Assembly (NCBI GenBank): GCA_913060815.1
Contig: CAJXSZ010000009.1
Coordinates: forward strand, 59,168 to 123,167
Length of the DNA stretch: 64,000 nucleotides
Direction: 5' to 3'
Source: an uncultured Sulfitobacter sp.
GTDB taxonomy: Bacteria; Pseudomonadota; Alphaproteobacteria; Rhodobacterales; Rhodobacteraceae
Shown here: piece after piece, positions 53,977-63,299 of the stretch
How the letters are laid out: each line of letters starts with the position of its first letter
Numbering within the stretch: the stretch's first letter is position 1
The notes under the pieces: generated by a model
The model's input: the letters and a program-made list of their open reading frames with translations, nothing else
Told to the model about the DNA's origin: nothing
Databases searched by the model: none
Program-made: the position numbers and the translations under genes

Positions 53977-54810
53977 TCACAACCGCGCCGCTGCAAACGT
54001 ATCACACTCCCCCACAGCACCCGTATCATAGCCCCGCGTGAACCACCCTGCGCGCTGTTCACTCGTCCCATGGGTAAAAGTATGCGGCTGCGGCACGCGC
54101 CCCGCTTGGCTCTGCAAATGATCATCTCCGATCTTGCGCGCCGCATTAAGTGCTTCTTGCAGATCGCCCCGTTCCATCAGCCCCTGCACGTTGCGCGCCC
54201 AAATCCCGGACAAACAGTCCGCCATCAGCTCGAGCCGAACGGTCAACGCATTGGCCTCTACTTCCGAAGCACGGGCACGGGCCGTATTCACCTTGAGTAA
54301 TATGCCAAGCTCGTTCTGGACATGGTGCGCGACTTCATGCGCGATCACATAAGCCGCTGCAAAATCGCCGCCCGCGCCCATCTGACGGTCAAGCGCTGTG
54401 AAAAACTGAGTGTCCAGATAGGCTTTGTTGTCCGCCGGGCAGTAGAACGGCCCCGTAGCGCCACTGGCATTGCCACACGGGCTTTGCGTGACACCATTGA
54501 AGATGACCAGTTTTGGTGGCTCATACGTACGGCCCAATTGATCGCGGAACACTTGGGTCCAGACCTGTTCCGTCGTGGTGAGGACCTGCGCACTGAATGT
54601 GGTGGCCGCATCATCACCCTGCGATGAAGTCTGCGTTTGTTGCGGCACACCGCCGCCCTGCAACAGAGGCGAGACGTCCATGCCCGTGAAATACCCCACG
54701 GCCAGCACGACAATCACACCCGCAAGCCCAAGCCGCTTCGTCCCGCCGACGCGACCACCTCCGCCACGCCGCTCCACATTACTACTCCGCCGGATACCTC
54801 TGAGCCGCAT
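53977..54810 (-). CDS. Neutral zinc metallopeptidase (YpfJ family)
   Basis: 277 residues. An N-terminal basic, Gly-rich segment is followed by one membrane helix (LGLAGVIVVLAVGYFTG) and a periplasmic domain. The zinc site is HEVAHH in YVIAHEVAHHVQNELGI, and FYCPADNKAYLD is a family motif. The predicted enzyme is an uncharacterised membrane-anchored protease. AGGGAGA precedes the ATG. Divergent from dnaX. Confidence 0.92.
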   Translation of the reverse strand: MRLRGIRRSSNVERRGGGGRVGGTKRLGLAGVIVVLAVGYFTGMDVSPLLQGGGVPQQTQTSSQGDDAATTFSAQVLTTTEQVWTQVFRDQLGRTYEPPKLVIFNGVTQSPCGNASGATGPFYCPADNKAYLDTQFFTALDRQMGAGGDFAAAYVIAHEVAHHVQNELGILLKVNTARARASEVEANALTVRLELMADCLSGIWARNVQGLMERGDLQEALNAARKIGDDHLQSQAGRVPQPHTFTHGTSEQRAGWFTRGYDTGAVGECDTFAAARL

Positions 54811-54958
54811 AATATTCTCCCTTGCCTTGCGCATATAACCCTAGCACATTCAGATCGTTCCTGTGCAAGAGAGCTTTGGTCCCCTGCGCCCCGTTGCCCC
54901 CATGGCCAGCACACCCTACCTTAAGAGCAACGCCCGAATCCCTTGCATCAGGATGCCC

Positions 54959-56701
54959 ATGACCGACGCCACCGCCTACCGCGTGCTTGCCCGTAAATAC
55001 CGCCCCGAAACTTTTGCCGATCTGGTCGGCCAGGAGGCGATGGTGCGCACGCTCGAAAACGCGTTCCAAGCGGACCGCATTGCGCAAGCCTTCATTATGA
55101 CGGGCATCCGCGGTACGGGCAAAACCACCACCGCGCGCATCATCGCCAAGGGCATGAACTGCATTGGCACAGACGGCGCAGGCAAGCCCACGACCGAACC
55201 GTGCGGGGCGTGCGAGCATTGCACCGCTATTATGGAAGGCCGCCACGTCGATGTGATCGAGATGGACGCCGCCTCCAACACAGGCGTCGCCAACATCCGC
55301 GAGATCATTGACAGCGTGCACTACCGCGCCGCCTCTGCCCGCTACAAAGTCTACATTATTGACGAAGTGCACATGCTCTCGACAGGCGCGTTCAACGCCT
55401 TGCTGAAAACGCTGGAAGAGCCGCCAGAGCACGTCAAATTCATCTTCGCCACGACCGAGATCCGCAAAGTGCCTGTCACGGTGCTGTCGCGCTGCCAGCG
55501 CTTTGATCTGCGCCGCATCGAGCCCGAGGTGATGATTGCGCTGCTGCAAAAGATCGCATCCGCCGAGAATGCCCAGATCGCCGAGGACGCGCTGGCGCTC
55601 ATCACTCGCGCCGCCGAAGGCTCCGCACGCGATGCGACATCGCTGCTGGATCAGGCCATCAGCCACGGCGCGGGCGAGACGACAGCCCTGCAAGTGCGTG
55701 CCATGCTGGGCCTCGCCGACCGCGCCCGCGTACTTGACCTCTTGGACATGATCCTGCGCGGCGATGCTGCGGGGGCGCTCACCGAGATTGGCGCGCAATA
55801 CGCCGAAGGGGCCGATCCTATGGCCGTGCTGCGCGATCTGGCCGAGATCACGCACTGGATCAGTGTGGTCAAAATCACACCAGATGCTGCCGAAGACCCC
55901 ACTATTTCCCCCGAGGAGCGCGACCGTGGCCGACAGATGGCCGACGCGCTGCCTATCCGTGTGCTTACGCGCTTGTGGCAGATGCTACTTAAAGCACTGG
56001 AAGAAGTCGCAAGCGCGCCAAATGCCATGATGGCTGCAGAGATGGCTATCATCCGCCTTACCCATGTGGCCGATCTGCCCTCACCCGAGGAATTGGTCCG
56101 CACCTTGCAAAACACGCCTGCACCCGCAGGTGCCCCGACCGCCACACGCCCCGCAGCACCAACGGGCGGCGCGCAAGCCGTGCAACAAGCGCAAACACGG
56201 ATGGCCTCAGCGCCCACTGCGGCCGGGCAGACCACCGCCCTCGCCCGCGATGCCGAGCAAGCGCTTGCTCATTATCCGACGTTTGAACATGTTCTGGAAC
56301 TCATTCGCCACAACCGCGATGTGAAGCTGTTGGTTGAGGTAGAAACGTCCCTGCAACTGGCCGCCTATCAACCTGGTCGGATCGAGTTTGTGCCCACAGA
56401 CAACGCACCCCGCGATCTGGCCGCGCGCATCGGGAACAAGCTGCAACTTTGGACGGGCAATCGTTGGGCTGTCAGCGTGGTCAACTCTGGCGGCGCACCC
56501 ACAATCGCCTCCCTGCGCGATGAAAAAGACAACGCCCTGCGTGCAGACGCCCAAGCGCATCCCATGATGCAAGCCGTCATCGCGCAGTTCCCCAAAGCTA
56601 AAATTACCGCCATTCGAACACCCGAAGACATCGCCGCAAGCGCCGTGCAAGACGCTTTGCCCGAGGTCGAGGACGAATGGGACCCGTTCGAGGACAGCTG
56701 A
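54959..56701 (+). CDS. dnaX: DNA polymerase III gamma/tau subunit
   Basis: 580 residues. AAA+ clamp-loader domain with P-loop GIRGTGKTT (49-57), the four-cysteine zinc module (Cys68, 82, 85, 88), DEVHMLS Walker B and SRCQR sensor. A Pro/Ala-rich linker (about 385-425) leads to a C-terminal domain that binds the polymerase and helicase. The ATG at 54959 follows AGG by 6 bp; ATG 54953 is also possible. No obvious slippery site was noticed for a short gamma form. Confidence 0.95.
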   Translation: MTDATAYRVLARKYRPETFADLVGQEAMVRTLENAFQADRIAQAFIMTGIRGTGKTTTARIIAKGMNCIGTDGAGKPTTEPCGACEHCTAIMEGRHVDVIEMDAASNTGVANIREIIDSVHYRAASARYKVYIIDEVHMLSTGAFNALLKTLEEPPEHVKFIFATTEIRKVPVTVLSRCQRFDLRRIEPEVMIALLQKIASAENAQIAEDALALITRAAEGSARDATSLLDQAISHGAGETTALQVRAMLGLADRARVLDLLDMILRGDAAGALTEIGAQYAEGADPMAVLRDLAEITHWISVVKITPDAAEDPTISPEERDRGRQMADALPIRVLTRLWQMLLKALEEVASAPNAMMAAEMAIIRLTHVADLPSPEELVRTLQNTPAPAGAPTATRPAAPTGGAQAVQQAQTRMASAPTAAGQTTALARDAEQALAHYPTFEHVLELIRHNRDVKLLVEVETSLQLAAYQPGRIEFVPTDNAPRDLAARIGNKLQLWTGNRWAVSVVNSGGAPTIASLRDEKDNALRADAQAHPMMQAVIAQFPKAKITAIRTPEDIAASAVQDALPEVEDEWDPFEDS

Positions 56702-56764
56702 ACAGGCCTTGCCCTAAGGCACCTCAACCAACATATAAAACAGATCAAGAAACAGGAGATGACG

Positions 56765-57109
56765 ATGCTCAAAGGATTAAGCGGCCTCGGCGATATGGCC
56801 GGAATGATGAAAAAAGCCCAAGAGATGCAGGGCAAAATGGCCGAAATGCAGGAAGAAATGCACAACATCATGGTCACTGGAGAATCCGGTGCTGGCCTGG
56901 TCAAAGCGACCTGCTCGGCCAAGGGCGAGCTAAAATCGCTCGACATCGATCCGTCGATCTTCAATGGCGACGACAAGGAAGTTGTAGAAGACCTCATCCT
57001 TGCTGCCATCAAGGATGCACAGGGCAAAGCCTCTGACCGCGCTCAGGAAGAGATGGGCAAGCTGACCGAAGGCATGGGCCTTCCCGCAGGAATGAAACTG
57101 CCGTTTTAA
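56765..57109 (+). CDS. ybaB: YbaB/EbfC-family nucleoid-associated protein
   Basis: 114 residues. The N-terminal helix is rich in Met, Gln and Lys (MMKKAQEMQGKMAEMQEEMH) and the core has VTGESGAGLVKATCSAKGEL. The homodimer binds DNA. The usual dnaX-ybaB-recR order is present. GGAG 6 bp upstream favours this ATG over the one at 56759. Confidence 0.95.
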   Translation: MLKGLSGLGDMAGMMKKAQEMQGKMAEMQEEMHNIMVTGESGAGLVKATCSAKGELKSLDIDPSIFNGDDKEVVEDLILAAIKDAQGKASDRAQEEMGKLTEGMGLPAGMKLPF

Positions 57110-57184
57110 GTCACCGCTTGAAAACGCTGTGAAAAGCGGGAGGCAGCGTATCTCAAAGGAGATGCGCGCTCTCGCTTCCCTTTT

Positions 57185-57793
57185 ATGGAGCGCCAATCTT
57201 TGAACAGCACCCGCGACATCGACGCCCTGATCGAGCTGATGGCTAAGCTTCCGGGCCTTGGCCCGCGCTCGGCGCGTCGTGCGGTCCTGCATCTGATCCG
57301 CAAACGTGCCCTGTTGCTCACGCCGCTGGCTGACATGATGCAAACCGTGGCCGCTACGGCACGCGAGTGTCTGAACTGCGGCAACGTAGGCACTGCTGAC
57401 ATTTGCGACATCTGTGAAAGTGACAAGCGGGCCAATGGTGAGCTTTGCGTAGTCGAAGATGTCGCCGACCTTTGGGCGATGGAACGCTCGGGCGTCTTCA
57501 AGGGGCGCTATCACGTGCTGGGCGGCACGCTCTCTGCCCTTGATGCCATAGGCCCGCAGGAACTGCGCATTCCACGTCTCATTGACCGTGTTGACAGTGA
57601 AGGCATCTCGGAGGTCATCCTCGCCCTCAATGCCACGATCGACGGTCAAACCACGGCGCATTACATCGCAGACCAGCTTGAGCACCGTGTGCGCCTTACC
57701 TCATTGGCCCAAGGTGTCCCCATCGGTGGGGAGCTCGACTACCTCGATGACGGCACGATCACAGCCGCGATGCGAGCGCGCAAGTCACTCTAA
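57185..57793 (+). CDS. recR: Recombination protein RecR
   Basis: About 202 residues. Helix-hairpin-helix [17 protein letters not shown], zinc finger [16 protein letters not shown], and Toprim domain [17 protein letters not shown]. With RecF/RecO it loads RecA on gapped DNA. The ATG at 57185 has no ribosome site; a TTG at 57200 (giving [10 protein letters not shown]) is preceded by GGAG at 9 bp and is a good alternative start. Confidence 0.94.
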   Translation: MERQSLNSTRDIDALIELMAKLPGLGPRSARRAVLHLIRKRALLLTPLADMMQTVAATARECLNCGNVGTADICDICESDKRANGELCVVEDVADLWAMERSGVFKGRYHVLGGTLSALDAIGPQELRIPRLIDRVDSEGISEVILALNATIDGQTTAHYIADQLEHRVRLTSLAQGVPIGGELDYLDDGTITAAMRARKSL

Positions 57794-57802
57794 GTCCCGA
57801 TT

Positions 57803-57837
57803 AAAAGACCGCCCATGCCTCCCAACATGGACGGTCT
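57803..57837 (-). terminator. Terminator after the ornithine decarboxylase gene
   Basis: On the minus strand AGACCGTCCATG pairs with CATGGGCGGTCT (one mismatch) and is followed by TTTTAATC. It may also help stop recR transcripts arriving from the other side. Confidence 0.8.
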
Positions 57838-57860
57838 GCTCCGCACGCGCGATCAAGCCC

Positions 57861-59033
57861 TCAAAGGACGATCACATCCAGCGGCGGAAACCCGTTAAAC
57901 CCGACCGAGCTATAGGAGCTGGTGTAGGCCCCGCAATTGCGGATCATCACCTTGTCTCCATGCCGCAGCGCCAACGGCAAGTTGATGGGCCGCTTCTCAT
58001 AGAGAATATCCGCACTGTCACAGCTTGGCCCTGCCAGCACACAAGGCCCCGCCTCACCCCCGTCATGTGGCGTCACGATCTGATAGCGGATCGCCTCCCC
58101 CTCCGTCTCGGCCAGACCAGAAAAACGGCCGATATCAAGATAGACCCAGCGGTGCAGATCATCGGATGATTTGCGGCTCACCAGCATGACCTCAGCAGCA
58201 ATGTGTCCCGCCTCGGCAACCAGACCGCGGCCCGGCTCTGCCATCAAATGCGGCACATTGCCAAAGCGCGCAGCAACCGCGGCTACCACAGCAGCAGCAT
58301 AGCTGCGTGGTGCCTGCACATGCTCACCGTAGAAGGCAGGAAACCCGCCGCCAAGGTTGAGCAATTGCAGATCATGCCCCGCCGCACGCGCCGCATGCCA
58401 AAGGGTAGCGACATCATCCAACACCGGGTTCCAGAACTCCGCCCGCCGTGTCTGCGATCCGACGTGGAAGGACAGACCATACGCCACCAGCCCCAATGCA
58501 CGCGCATAATCGAGCAGCCCAAGCGCAGCAGACGGCGCACAACCGAACTTGCGCGACAAGGGCCAATCGGCAAGCGAATTCTCGACAATCACACGAATGT
58601 AGACATTTGCATCGGGCGCGTGCTTTGCAATTTTCTCCAGCTCTGCCTCACTGTCGGCAGCGAACAACCGCACACCCGCCTGATAGGCAAACGCAATATC
58701 ACTGCCCCGTTTGATCGTGTTGCCAAAGGAAATATCCTGCGGACGCGCGCCTTGAGACAGGCACAGCTCGATCTCCTGACGCGACGCCGCATCGAAACCG
58801 GAGCCCTTGAGAACAAGCGTACGAATAATCTGCGGCGCTGGATTGGCCTTCACAGCATAATGGATATGCGCCGCGCCAAGGCCTGCTTTAAGCGCGTCAT
58901 AAGCCGAGGCCACTTTTGCGCGGCTCACAACAAGCGTCGGCTTGTCGAAGTCATTGGCGGAAATATAAACAGCGGCTGGGTCGGCATAGACAGGAAGTGC
59001 GGCGCGCAGGGCGCCGGGGACTGTAGCGTTCAT
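57861..59033 (-). CDS. Ornithine decarboxylase-type PLP enzyme (fold III)
   Basis: 390 residues, alanine-racemase fold. PLP Lys62 in YAVKANP, the His-stacking HVGSQ, GGGFP phosphate loop, EPGRG and the substrate-binding Cys/Asp in GPSCDSADIL. CGAYT near the C-terminus is the active-site motif donated across the dimer. It makes putrescine from ornithine; lysine or arginine are possible substrates. GGAG at 6 bp fixes ATG 59033; other starts at 59039 and 59045 are in frame. Confidence 0.92.
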   Translation of the reverse strand: MNATVPGALRAALPVYADPAAVYISANDFDKPTLVVSRAKVASAYDALKAGLGAAHIHYAVKANPAPQIIRTLVLKGSGFDAASRQEIELCLSQGARPQDISFGNTIKRGSDIAFAYQAGVRLFAADSEAELEKIAKHAPDANVYIRVIVENSLADWPLSRKFGCAPSAALGLLDYARALGLVAYGLSFHVGSQTRRAEFWNPVLDDVATLWHAARAAGHDLQLLNLGGGFPAFYGEHVQAPRSYAAAVVAAVAARFGNVPHLMAEPGRGLVAEAGHIAAEVMLVSRKSSDDLHRWVYLDIGRFSGLAETEGEAIRYQIVTPHDGGEAGPCVLAGPSCDSADILYEKRPINLPLALRHGDKVMIRNCGAYTSSYSSVGFNGFPPLDVIVL

Positions 59034-59150
59034 GGTCATCTCCAAAGAGCAGGTGGGGAGCGTTCCCCAAGTGTCGTTTCAAGAGACGTTACCGTCGCTG
59101 CATAAACGCGGGTCAGTCAGCAAAAACTGACCGGCCAGAGGCGCGTGCGT
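59034..59150 (-). promoter_or_regulatory. Structured leader upstream of the ornithine decarboxylase gene (speF-like)
   Basis: On the minus strand two hairpins precede the gene: GGTCAG-N10-CTGACC (59132-59111) and GGGGAAC-GCTCCCC, 59068-59055, the latter close to the ribosome site. Alphaproteobacterial speF genes are known to have a conserved leader RNA (speF motif). Matching it needs a covariance search. The stretch 59151-59280 shows nothing clear. Confidence 0.5.
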
Positions 59151-59285
59151 TGGCGTCTGTAGAGCGGCATTTAAGCTCATTCAGGATTCGCGCAAGATGG
59201 AAAATTCAGCCACTTTCCAATTTTTCCCTGCGTGAAAAAGCAGCGCTATTATTATCACATCCGCTTGACCCACCCTCAAACGAGA

Positions 59286-59311
59286 AAGGGCACCCCAATC
59301 GGAGTGCCCTT
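59286..59311 (-). terminator. Terminator after trcR
   Basis: AAGGGCAC pairs with GTGCCCTT around a 10-base loop. On the minus strand it is followed by TCTCGTTTG, so termination is moderate. It lies 28 bp after the trcR stop. Confidence 0.7.
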
Positions 59312-59338
59312 CTAAAAAACCAAACCCGAAAGTTCGCG

Positions 59339-60100
59339 TTACTTCGAGTCTTCATCCGCGTCAGCATCTTCAACTGGTGTCTTAAAGAAGCTCTCCGCAT
59401 CGGCGAAATCACTGTCTTTCTTGTCGTCTTCATCGTCAGACATATCGGTAGACAATGTGAACGTCTCAAGACCTTCAATCGCCGTCGGAATCTTCGGCTC
59501 TGCTTCCATCCCGAGGCTCTGCTCGGTGCTAACCAGCTTGCGACGCTCGTCATCTGTCATGACCTCGCCCTCTTTGGCCTTCTTGGCAGCGGCCTTCTGA
59601 ACAGCAGCATCCAGCTCGGACTGCTTGCAAAGGCCCAGCGCCACAGGATCGATTGGCTGAATATTGGCGATATTCCAATGCGTCCGCTCGCGAATCGCCT
59701 GAATGGTCGGCTTGGTGGTGCCTACCAGCTTGCTGACCTGCGCATCGGTCAATTCAGGGTGAAACTTGACCAACCACAGGATCGAGGCAGGACGGTCCTG
59801 CCGCTTGGACAGCGGGGTATAGCGCGGGCCACGGCGCTTCTCTTCACCCGTCGCGGCGGCGTTGAACTTGAGCGTCAGTTTGTGCATCAAGCTGTTTTGC
59901 GCCTTATCGATCTCTTCTTGCGTAAGCTGGTTGTTGGTGATCGGGTCAAACCCTTTGACGCCTGCAGCCACATCACCATCGGCAATGCCCTGCACTTCCA
60001 ACTCGTGCATGCCTACAAAGTCGGCAATCTGCTTGAAACTGATGGTCGTGTTGTCCACCAACCATACTGCGGTGGCTTTCGCCATAATCGGTTTGCCCAT
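59339..60100 (-). CDS. trcR: Cell-cycle transcriptional regulator TrcR (DUF1013)
   Basis: 253 residues. MGKPIMAKATAVWLVDNTTI opens a small helix-turn-helix-type region; LVGTTKPTIQAIRERTHWNI is a second, both typical of the DUF1013 family restricted to alphaproteobacteria. The acidic tail (DDEDDKKDSD...) is low complexity. The family is associated with CtrA-type cell-cycle control and RNA polymerase. AAGGAGAG precedes the ATG. Confidence 0.93.
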   Translation of the reverse strand: MGKPIMAKATAVWLVDNTTISFKQIADFVGMHELEVQGIADGDVAAGVKGFDPITNNQLTQEEIDKAQNSLMHKLTLKFNAAATGEEKRRGPRYTPLSKRQDRPASILWLVKFHPELTDAQVSKLVGTTKPTIQAIRERTHWNIANIQPIDPVALGLCKQSELDAAVQKAAAKKAKEGEVMTDDERRKLVSTEQSLGMEAEPKIPTAIEGLETFTLSTDMSDDEDDKKDSDFADAESFFKTPVEDADADEDSK

Positions 60101-60228
60101 GTCTCTCTCCTTAAAACGCACCTTCCCCGTCGCCTGAATTAGGCTGTCCTGGCGGGCCAGAACCGTTTCCAATTTGGGGGAACTTGTGGCTTATATAGAC
60201 AAGCCCCGCCCATAAGGAAAGACCCCAG

Positions 60229-60867
60229 ATGCGCACCATTCTCCTCGTCCTGGCCTTGAGCCTCACCGCTGTCACTGCCCGCGCGGAGGGCGAGCGCGCA
60301 GGCGACTTTGACTATTTCGTCATGGCGCTCAGCTGGTCTGCAAACTGGTGTGCGCTGGAAGGCGACGCGCGCAACTCCCCCCAATGCGATGCAAGTGAGG
60401 ACCACGGCTGGATTCTCCATGGCCTCTGGCCCCAATTCCACCGTGGCTATCCATCCTTTTGTCAAACTGCCAAACGCCCGCCCTCGCGCAGCATGACGGG
60501 TGATATGGCAGACATCATGGGCACAGGCGGCCTCGCATGGCACCAATGGAACAAACACGGCACCTGTACGGACCTGAGTGCGTCCGACTACTACGCGCTC
60601 TCCCGCGAAGCCTACGCCACAGTGACGCGCCCCACGATCTTCCGCAATCTCAACAAAACCGTGAAACTTCCCGCGTCGGTGGTCGAAGATGCCTTCCTCC
60701 AAGAGAACCCCACCCTCACCCGGGACAGCATCACGATCACCTGCCGCCAAGGCTACATCCAAGAGGCCCGCATCTGCCTATCGAAGTCACTGGAACCCGT
60801 CCCCTGCGGCCGCGACGTGATCAAGGATTGCACCCTGCGCGACGCGATCTTCACACCGCTAAGATAG
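60229..60867 (+). CDS. Ribonuclease T2 family protein, secreted
   Basis: 212 residues. The signal peptide (to about Ala19) sends it to the periplasm. Catalytic motifs are HGLWPQF (His64) and WHQWNKHGTC (His105, His110). Cys pairs suggest disulfides. It cuts RNA to 2',3'-cyclic and 3'-nucleotides, which could supply nucleotide scavenging; the CpdB-like enzyme is elsewhere in the window. Divergent from trcR. Confidence 0.93.
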   Translation: MRTILLVLALSLTAVTARAEGERAGDFDYFVMALSWSANWCALEGDARNSPQCDASEDHGWILHGLWPQFHRGYPSFCQTAKRPPSRSMTGDMADIMGTGGLAWHQWNKHGTCTDLSASDYYALSREAYATVTRPTIFRNLNKTVKLPASVVEDAFLQENPTLTRDSITITCRQGYIQEARICLSKSLEPVPCGRDVIKDCTLRDAIFTPLR

Positions 60868-60914
60868 CCAAGCGTTTCTCCATTTTGCCCTTAAGCTGAT
60901 AGAAAGAAAGATAA

Positions 60915-60942
60915 AGCCGAACGCAGCATCCCGCGTTCGGCT
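60915..60942 (-). terminator. Terminator after the quinone oxidoreductase gene
   Basis: AGCCGAACGC pairs with GCGTTCGGCT around an 8-base loop. On the minus strand it is followed by TTATCTTTCTTTC. Confidence 0.78.
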
Positions 60943-60983
60943 CCAATAGAGGTCCTAGGTCGCGCGTCAGCGCGCCACTTGGA

Positions 60984-61970
60984 TCAACCCCCGACTTTAA
61001 GCACAATCTTCCCGATGTGCTGGCTCGCTTCCATATGCGCATGCGCACCCGACGCATCCTCGAATGCAAACTCGCTGTCCATCACAGGTGCAATCCGTCC
61101 AGCATCAAGCAGCGGCCAGACGGCTTCGCGCAGCTCGGTCGCGATCCCTGCCTTGGCCAGATCGGATTGTGGTCGCAGGGTCGACCCTGTCATCGTCAGA
61201 CGCTTCATCATCAACGGGGCAAAGTTCACCTCGGCTTTGGGCCCGCCCAGGAAAGCGATCTGCACCAGTCGCCCCTCCATATCCAGCGCGTCAATATTGC
61301 GCGCAATATACGAGCCGCCGACCATATCGAGGATCACATCCGCACCGCCCTCGGCCTTCATCACTTCGACAAAATCCTCTTCGCGGTAGTTGATCGCCCG
61401 CTCGGCACCAAGCTCGACACAGGCCTTACATTTCTCGGCGTTACCAGCGGTCACAAAGACCCGCGCACCGAATGCGTGGGCAAGCTGGATCGCTGTTGTG
61501 CCGATTCCGCTGGAACCGCCGTGGATCAAAATCCGCTCACCTGCTTTCAGGCCGCCGCGCATGAAAACATTGGACCAGACTGTGAAAAATGTCTCGGGCA
61601 GACAGGCCGCTTCCTTCATCGCCATACCCTTTGGAACAGGTAGACAATGGGCCGCAGGTGTCATCACATATTCCGCATATCCGCCACCCGGCAGCAACGC
61701 GCAGACCTGATCACCGATGGCCAGCCCTGTCACACCCTCGCCGATTTCGACCACCTCGCCCGAGGCTTCCAAGCCAGGCAAATCACTTGCCGTTGGAGGC
61801 GGCGCATAAGAACCCGCACGTTGCAGCGCATCGGGGCGGTTTACGCCTGCGTAGGCCACTTTGAGAATGACCTGACCATGCCCTGCCTGTGGCACCTCAC
61901 GCTGCGTTTCCTGCAGAACCTCAGGTCCGCCGGGTTTTGTAATCTCGATTGCACGCATCATCTCGGTCAT
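60984..61970 (-). CDS. NAD(P)H quinone oxidoreductase (zinc-free MDR, PIG3/QOR type)
   Basis: 328 residues. The medium-chain dehydrogenase fold has ILIHGGSSGIGTTAIQLAHA as the NADPH-binding Rossmann motif, and lacks the Cys/His zinc sites, as in quinone reductases. The N-terminal VILKVAYAGVNRPDALQRAG is typical of the PIG3 group. It reduces quinones or alkenals with NADPH. GGAG 7 bp upstream supports ATG 61970. Confidence 0.92.
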   Translation of the reverse strand: MTEMMRAIEITKPGGPEVLQETQREVPQAGHGQVILKVAYAGVNRPDALQRAGSYAPPPTASDLPGLEASGEVVEIGEGVTGLAIGDQVCALLPGGGYAEYVMTPAAHCLPVPKGMAMKEAACLPETFFTVWSNVFMRGGLKAGERILIHGGSSGIGTTAIQLAHAFGARVFVTAGNAEKCKACVELGAERAINYREEDFVEVMKAEGGADVILDMVGGSYIARNIDALDMEGRLVQIAFLGGPKAEVNFAPLMMKRLTMTGSTLRPQSDLAKAGIATELREAVWPLLDAGRIAPVMDSEFAFEDASGAHAHMEASQHIGKIVLKVGG

Positions 61971-62099
61971 TGCTCGCTCCTTCAAAGCTGGTGTATTTCC
62001 AACACCATAGGAGAGCCACGATCCGAGGTCACCCCCATATGGTCAGCGGGACCATCCTTTGTTATGGCTCTTGCATAGCCAGCCCAAAGGACGCTTCCG

Positions 62100-63299
62100 A
62101 TGCCTGCCCTTCGCTTTCAATGGCACGAAAACGCCCGCGCCTTTGCAGGGACGTCCGAGGTGACGCCGCGACAGGGCAGCGCGAGCACAAACCTATCAAC
62201 GGCTCCTGTAGCTCAAGCGCTCGAGAATCTTCACAGGGCGCTGCAAGACAACATCCCTTTTTGCATCACGGAAGGGCCGCCCCCCAAGCTCGACGCACTC
62301 GAGCCTTCGCAATTTGCGACCCTTACAGGCGGAACATCGGGCCAACCCAAAATCATTGCACGCAGCCACGCCTCTTGGATCACCAGCTTTCACAGCAATG
62401 CCGCCCAGTTCACCTATTCCGCAGAAGACAGGATCGCAGTTCTGGGCGCGCTGAGCCATTCACTCGCGCTCTATGGTGTGTTGGAAGGGCTGCATCTGGG
62501 GTTGGACATCCACGCGCTTTCGCCACTCAAACCAGCAGCGCAGCACGCGGCATTGCATGCGAACGCCTGCACAATCCTCTATGCCACGCCGACACAACTG
62601 CGCCTATTGCCCGCAGATAGTCCGCTGAAGCACATACGTCTGATCCTGTGCGGAGGCGGCATGCTCACCGAAAAGGTCCGTGCGCACCTCGCTGCCTTGG
62701 CCCCCAATGCCGCGGTACATGAATTCTATGGCTCCGCTGAAACCAGCTTTATTACACTCAGCGATACTGGCACGCCCGCAGGCTCTGTCGGGCGCGCCTA
62801 CCCTAATGTCGAGATTGAAGTGAGCAATGAAGACGACACTGGCACGGGGCTGATCTGGGTGCGCAGCCCCTATGTGTTTGAGAGCTACCTTTCGGGAAAC
62901 AGCCCGCACACCCAACGCAACGGGGACTGGCTGACCGTAGGCGAATACGGGCGGCTTGATGAAGGGGGCTACCTCTTTTTGCGCGGCCGTGCAGGGCGGG
63001 TGATCAACATTGCCGACACGGCCATTTTCCCCGAAGAGCTGGAGGGCCGGATCAACACACTGGCCGACATGCCTGAATGCTGTATCCTTGCCCGTCCTGA
63101 CACGCGACGCGGGCATGTGCTGATTGCTGTCCTTGAAGGCATAGAAAACCCGCAGCTGCGCGCTGCTCTGATGGCCCATTTCAAAGACAAAGGGTTGATA
63201 CTCCCGCGTGCTGTTGAATTCCTCGATCCCTTCCCGCGCTTGCCTTCTGGTAAGGTTGATCTGAAAACCATCGCGACCCTCACAGGATGCACCCTATGA
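62100..63299 (+). CDS. Acyl-CoA synthetase-like AMP-forming ligase, short N-terminus
   Basis: 399 residues, ANL superfamily but about 100-150 residues shorter than usual. The P-loop TLTGGTSGQPK is at about 74-84, then HEFYGSAETSF (motif A5-like), GDWLTVGEYGRLDEGGYLFL and RLPSGKVDLK with the catalytic Lys. The N-terminal part before the P-loop is reduced. The pairing with a thiolase suggests activation of a short acid, but the substrate is unknown. Its stop overlaps the thiolase start as ATGA. Confidence 0.85.
   Translation: MPALRFQWHENARAFAGTSEVTPRQGSASTNLSTAPVAQALENLHRALQDNIPFCITEGPPPKLDALEPSQFATLTGGTSGQPKIIARSHASWITSFHSNAAQFTYSAEDRIAVLGALSHSLALYGVLEGLHLGLDIHALSPLKPAAQHAALHANACTILYATPTQLRLLPADSPLKHIRLILCGGGMLTEKVRAHLAALAPNAAVHEFYGSAETSFITLSDTGTPAGSVGRAYPNVEIEVSNEDDTGTGLIWVRSPYVFESYLSGNSPHTQRNGDWLTVGEYGRLDEGGYLFLRGRAGRVINIADTAIFPEELEGRINTLADMPECCILARPDTRRGHVLIAVLEGIENPQLRAALMAHFKDKGLILPRAVEFLDPFPRLPSGKVDLKTIATLTGCTL

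Noticed and set aside
54782..55855. 357-codon open frame antisense to dnaX
   Set aside because: Covers the conserved AAA+ part of dnaX in the opposite strand; composition is that of a shadow.
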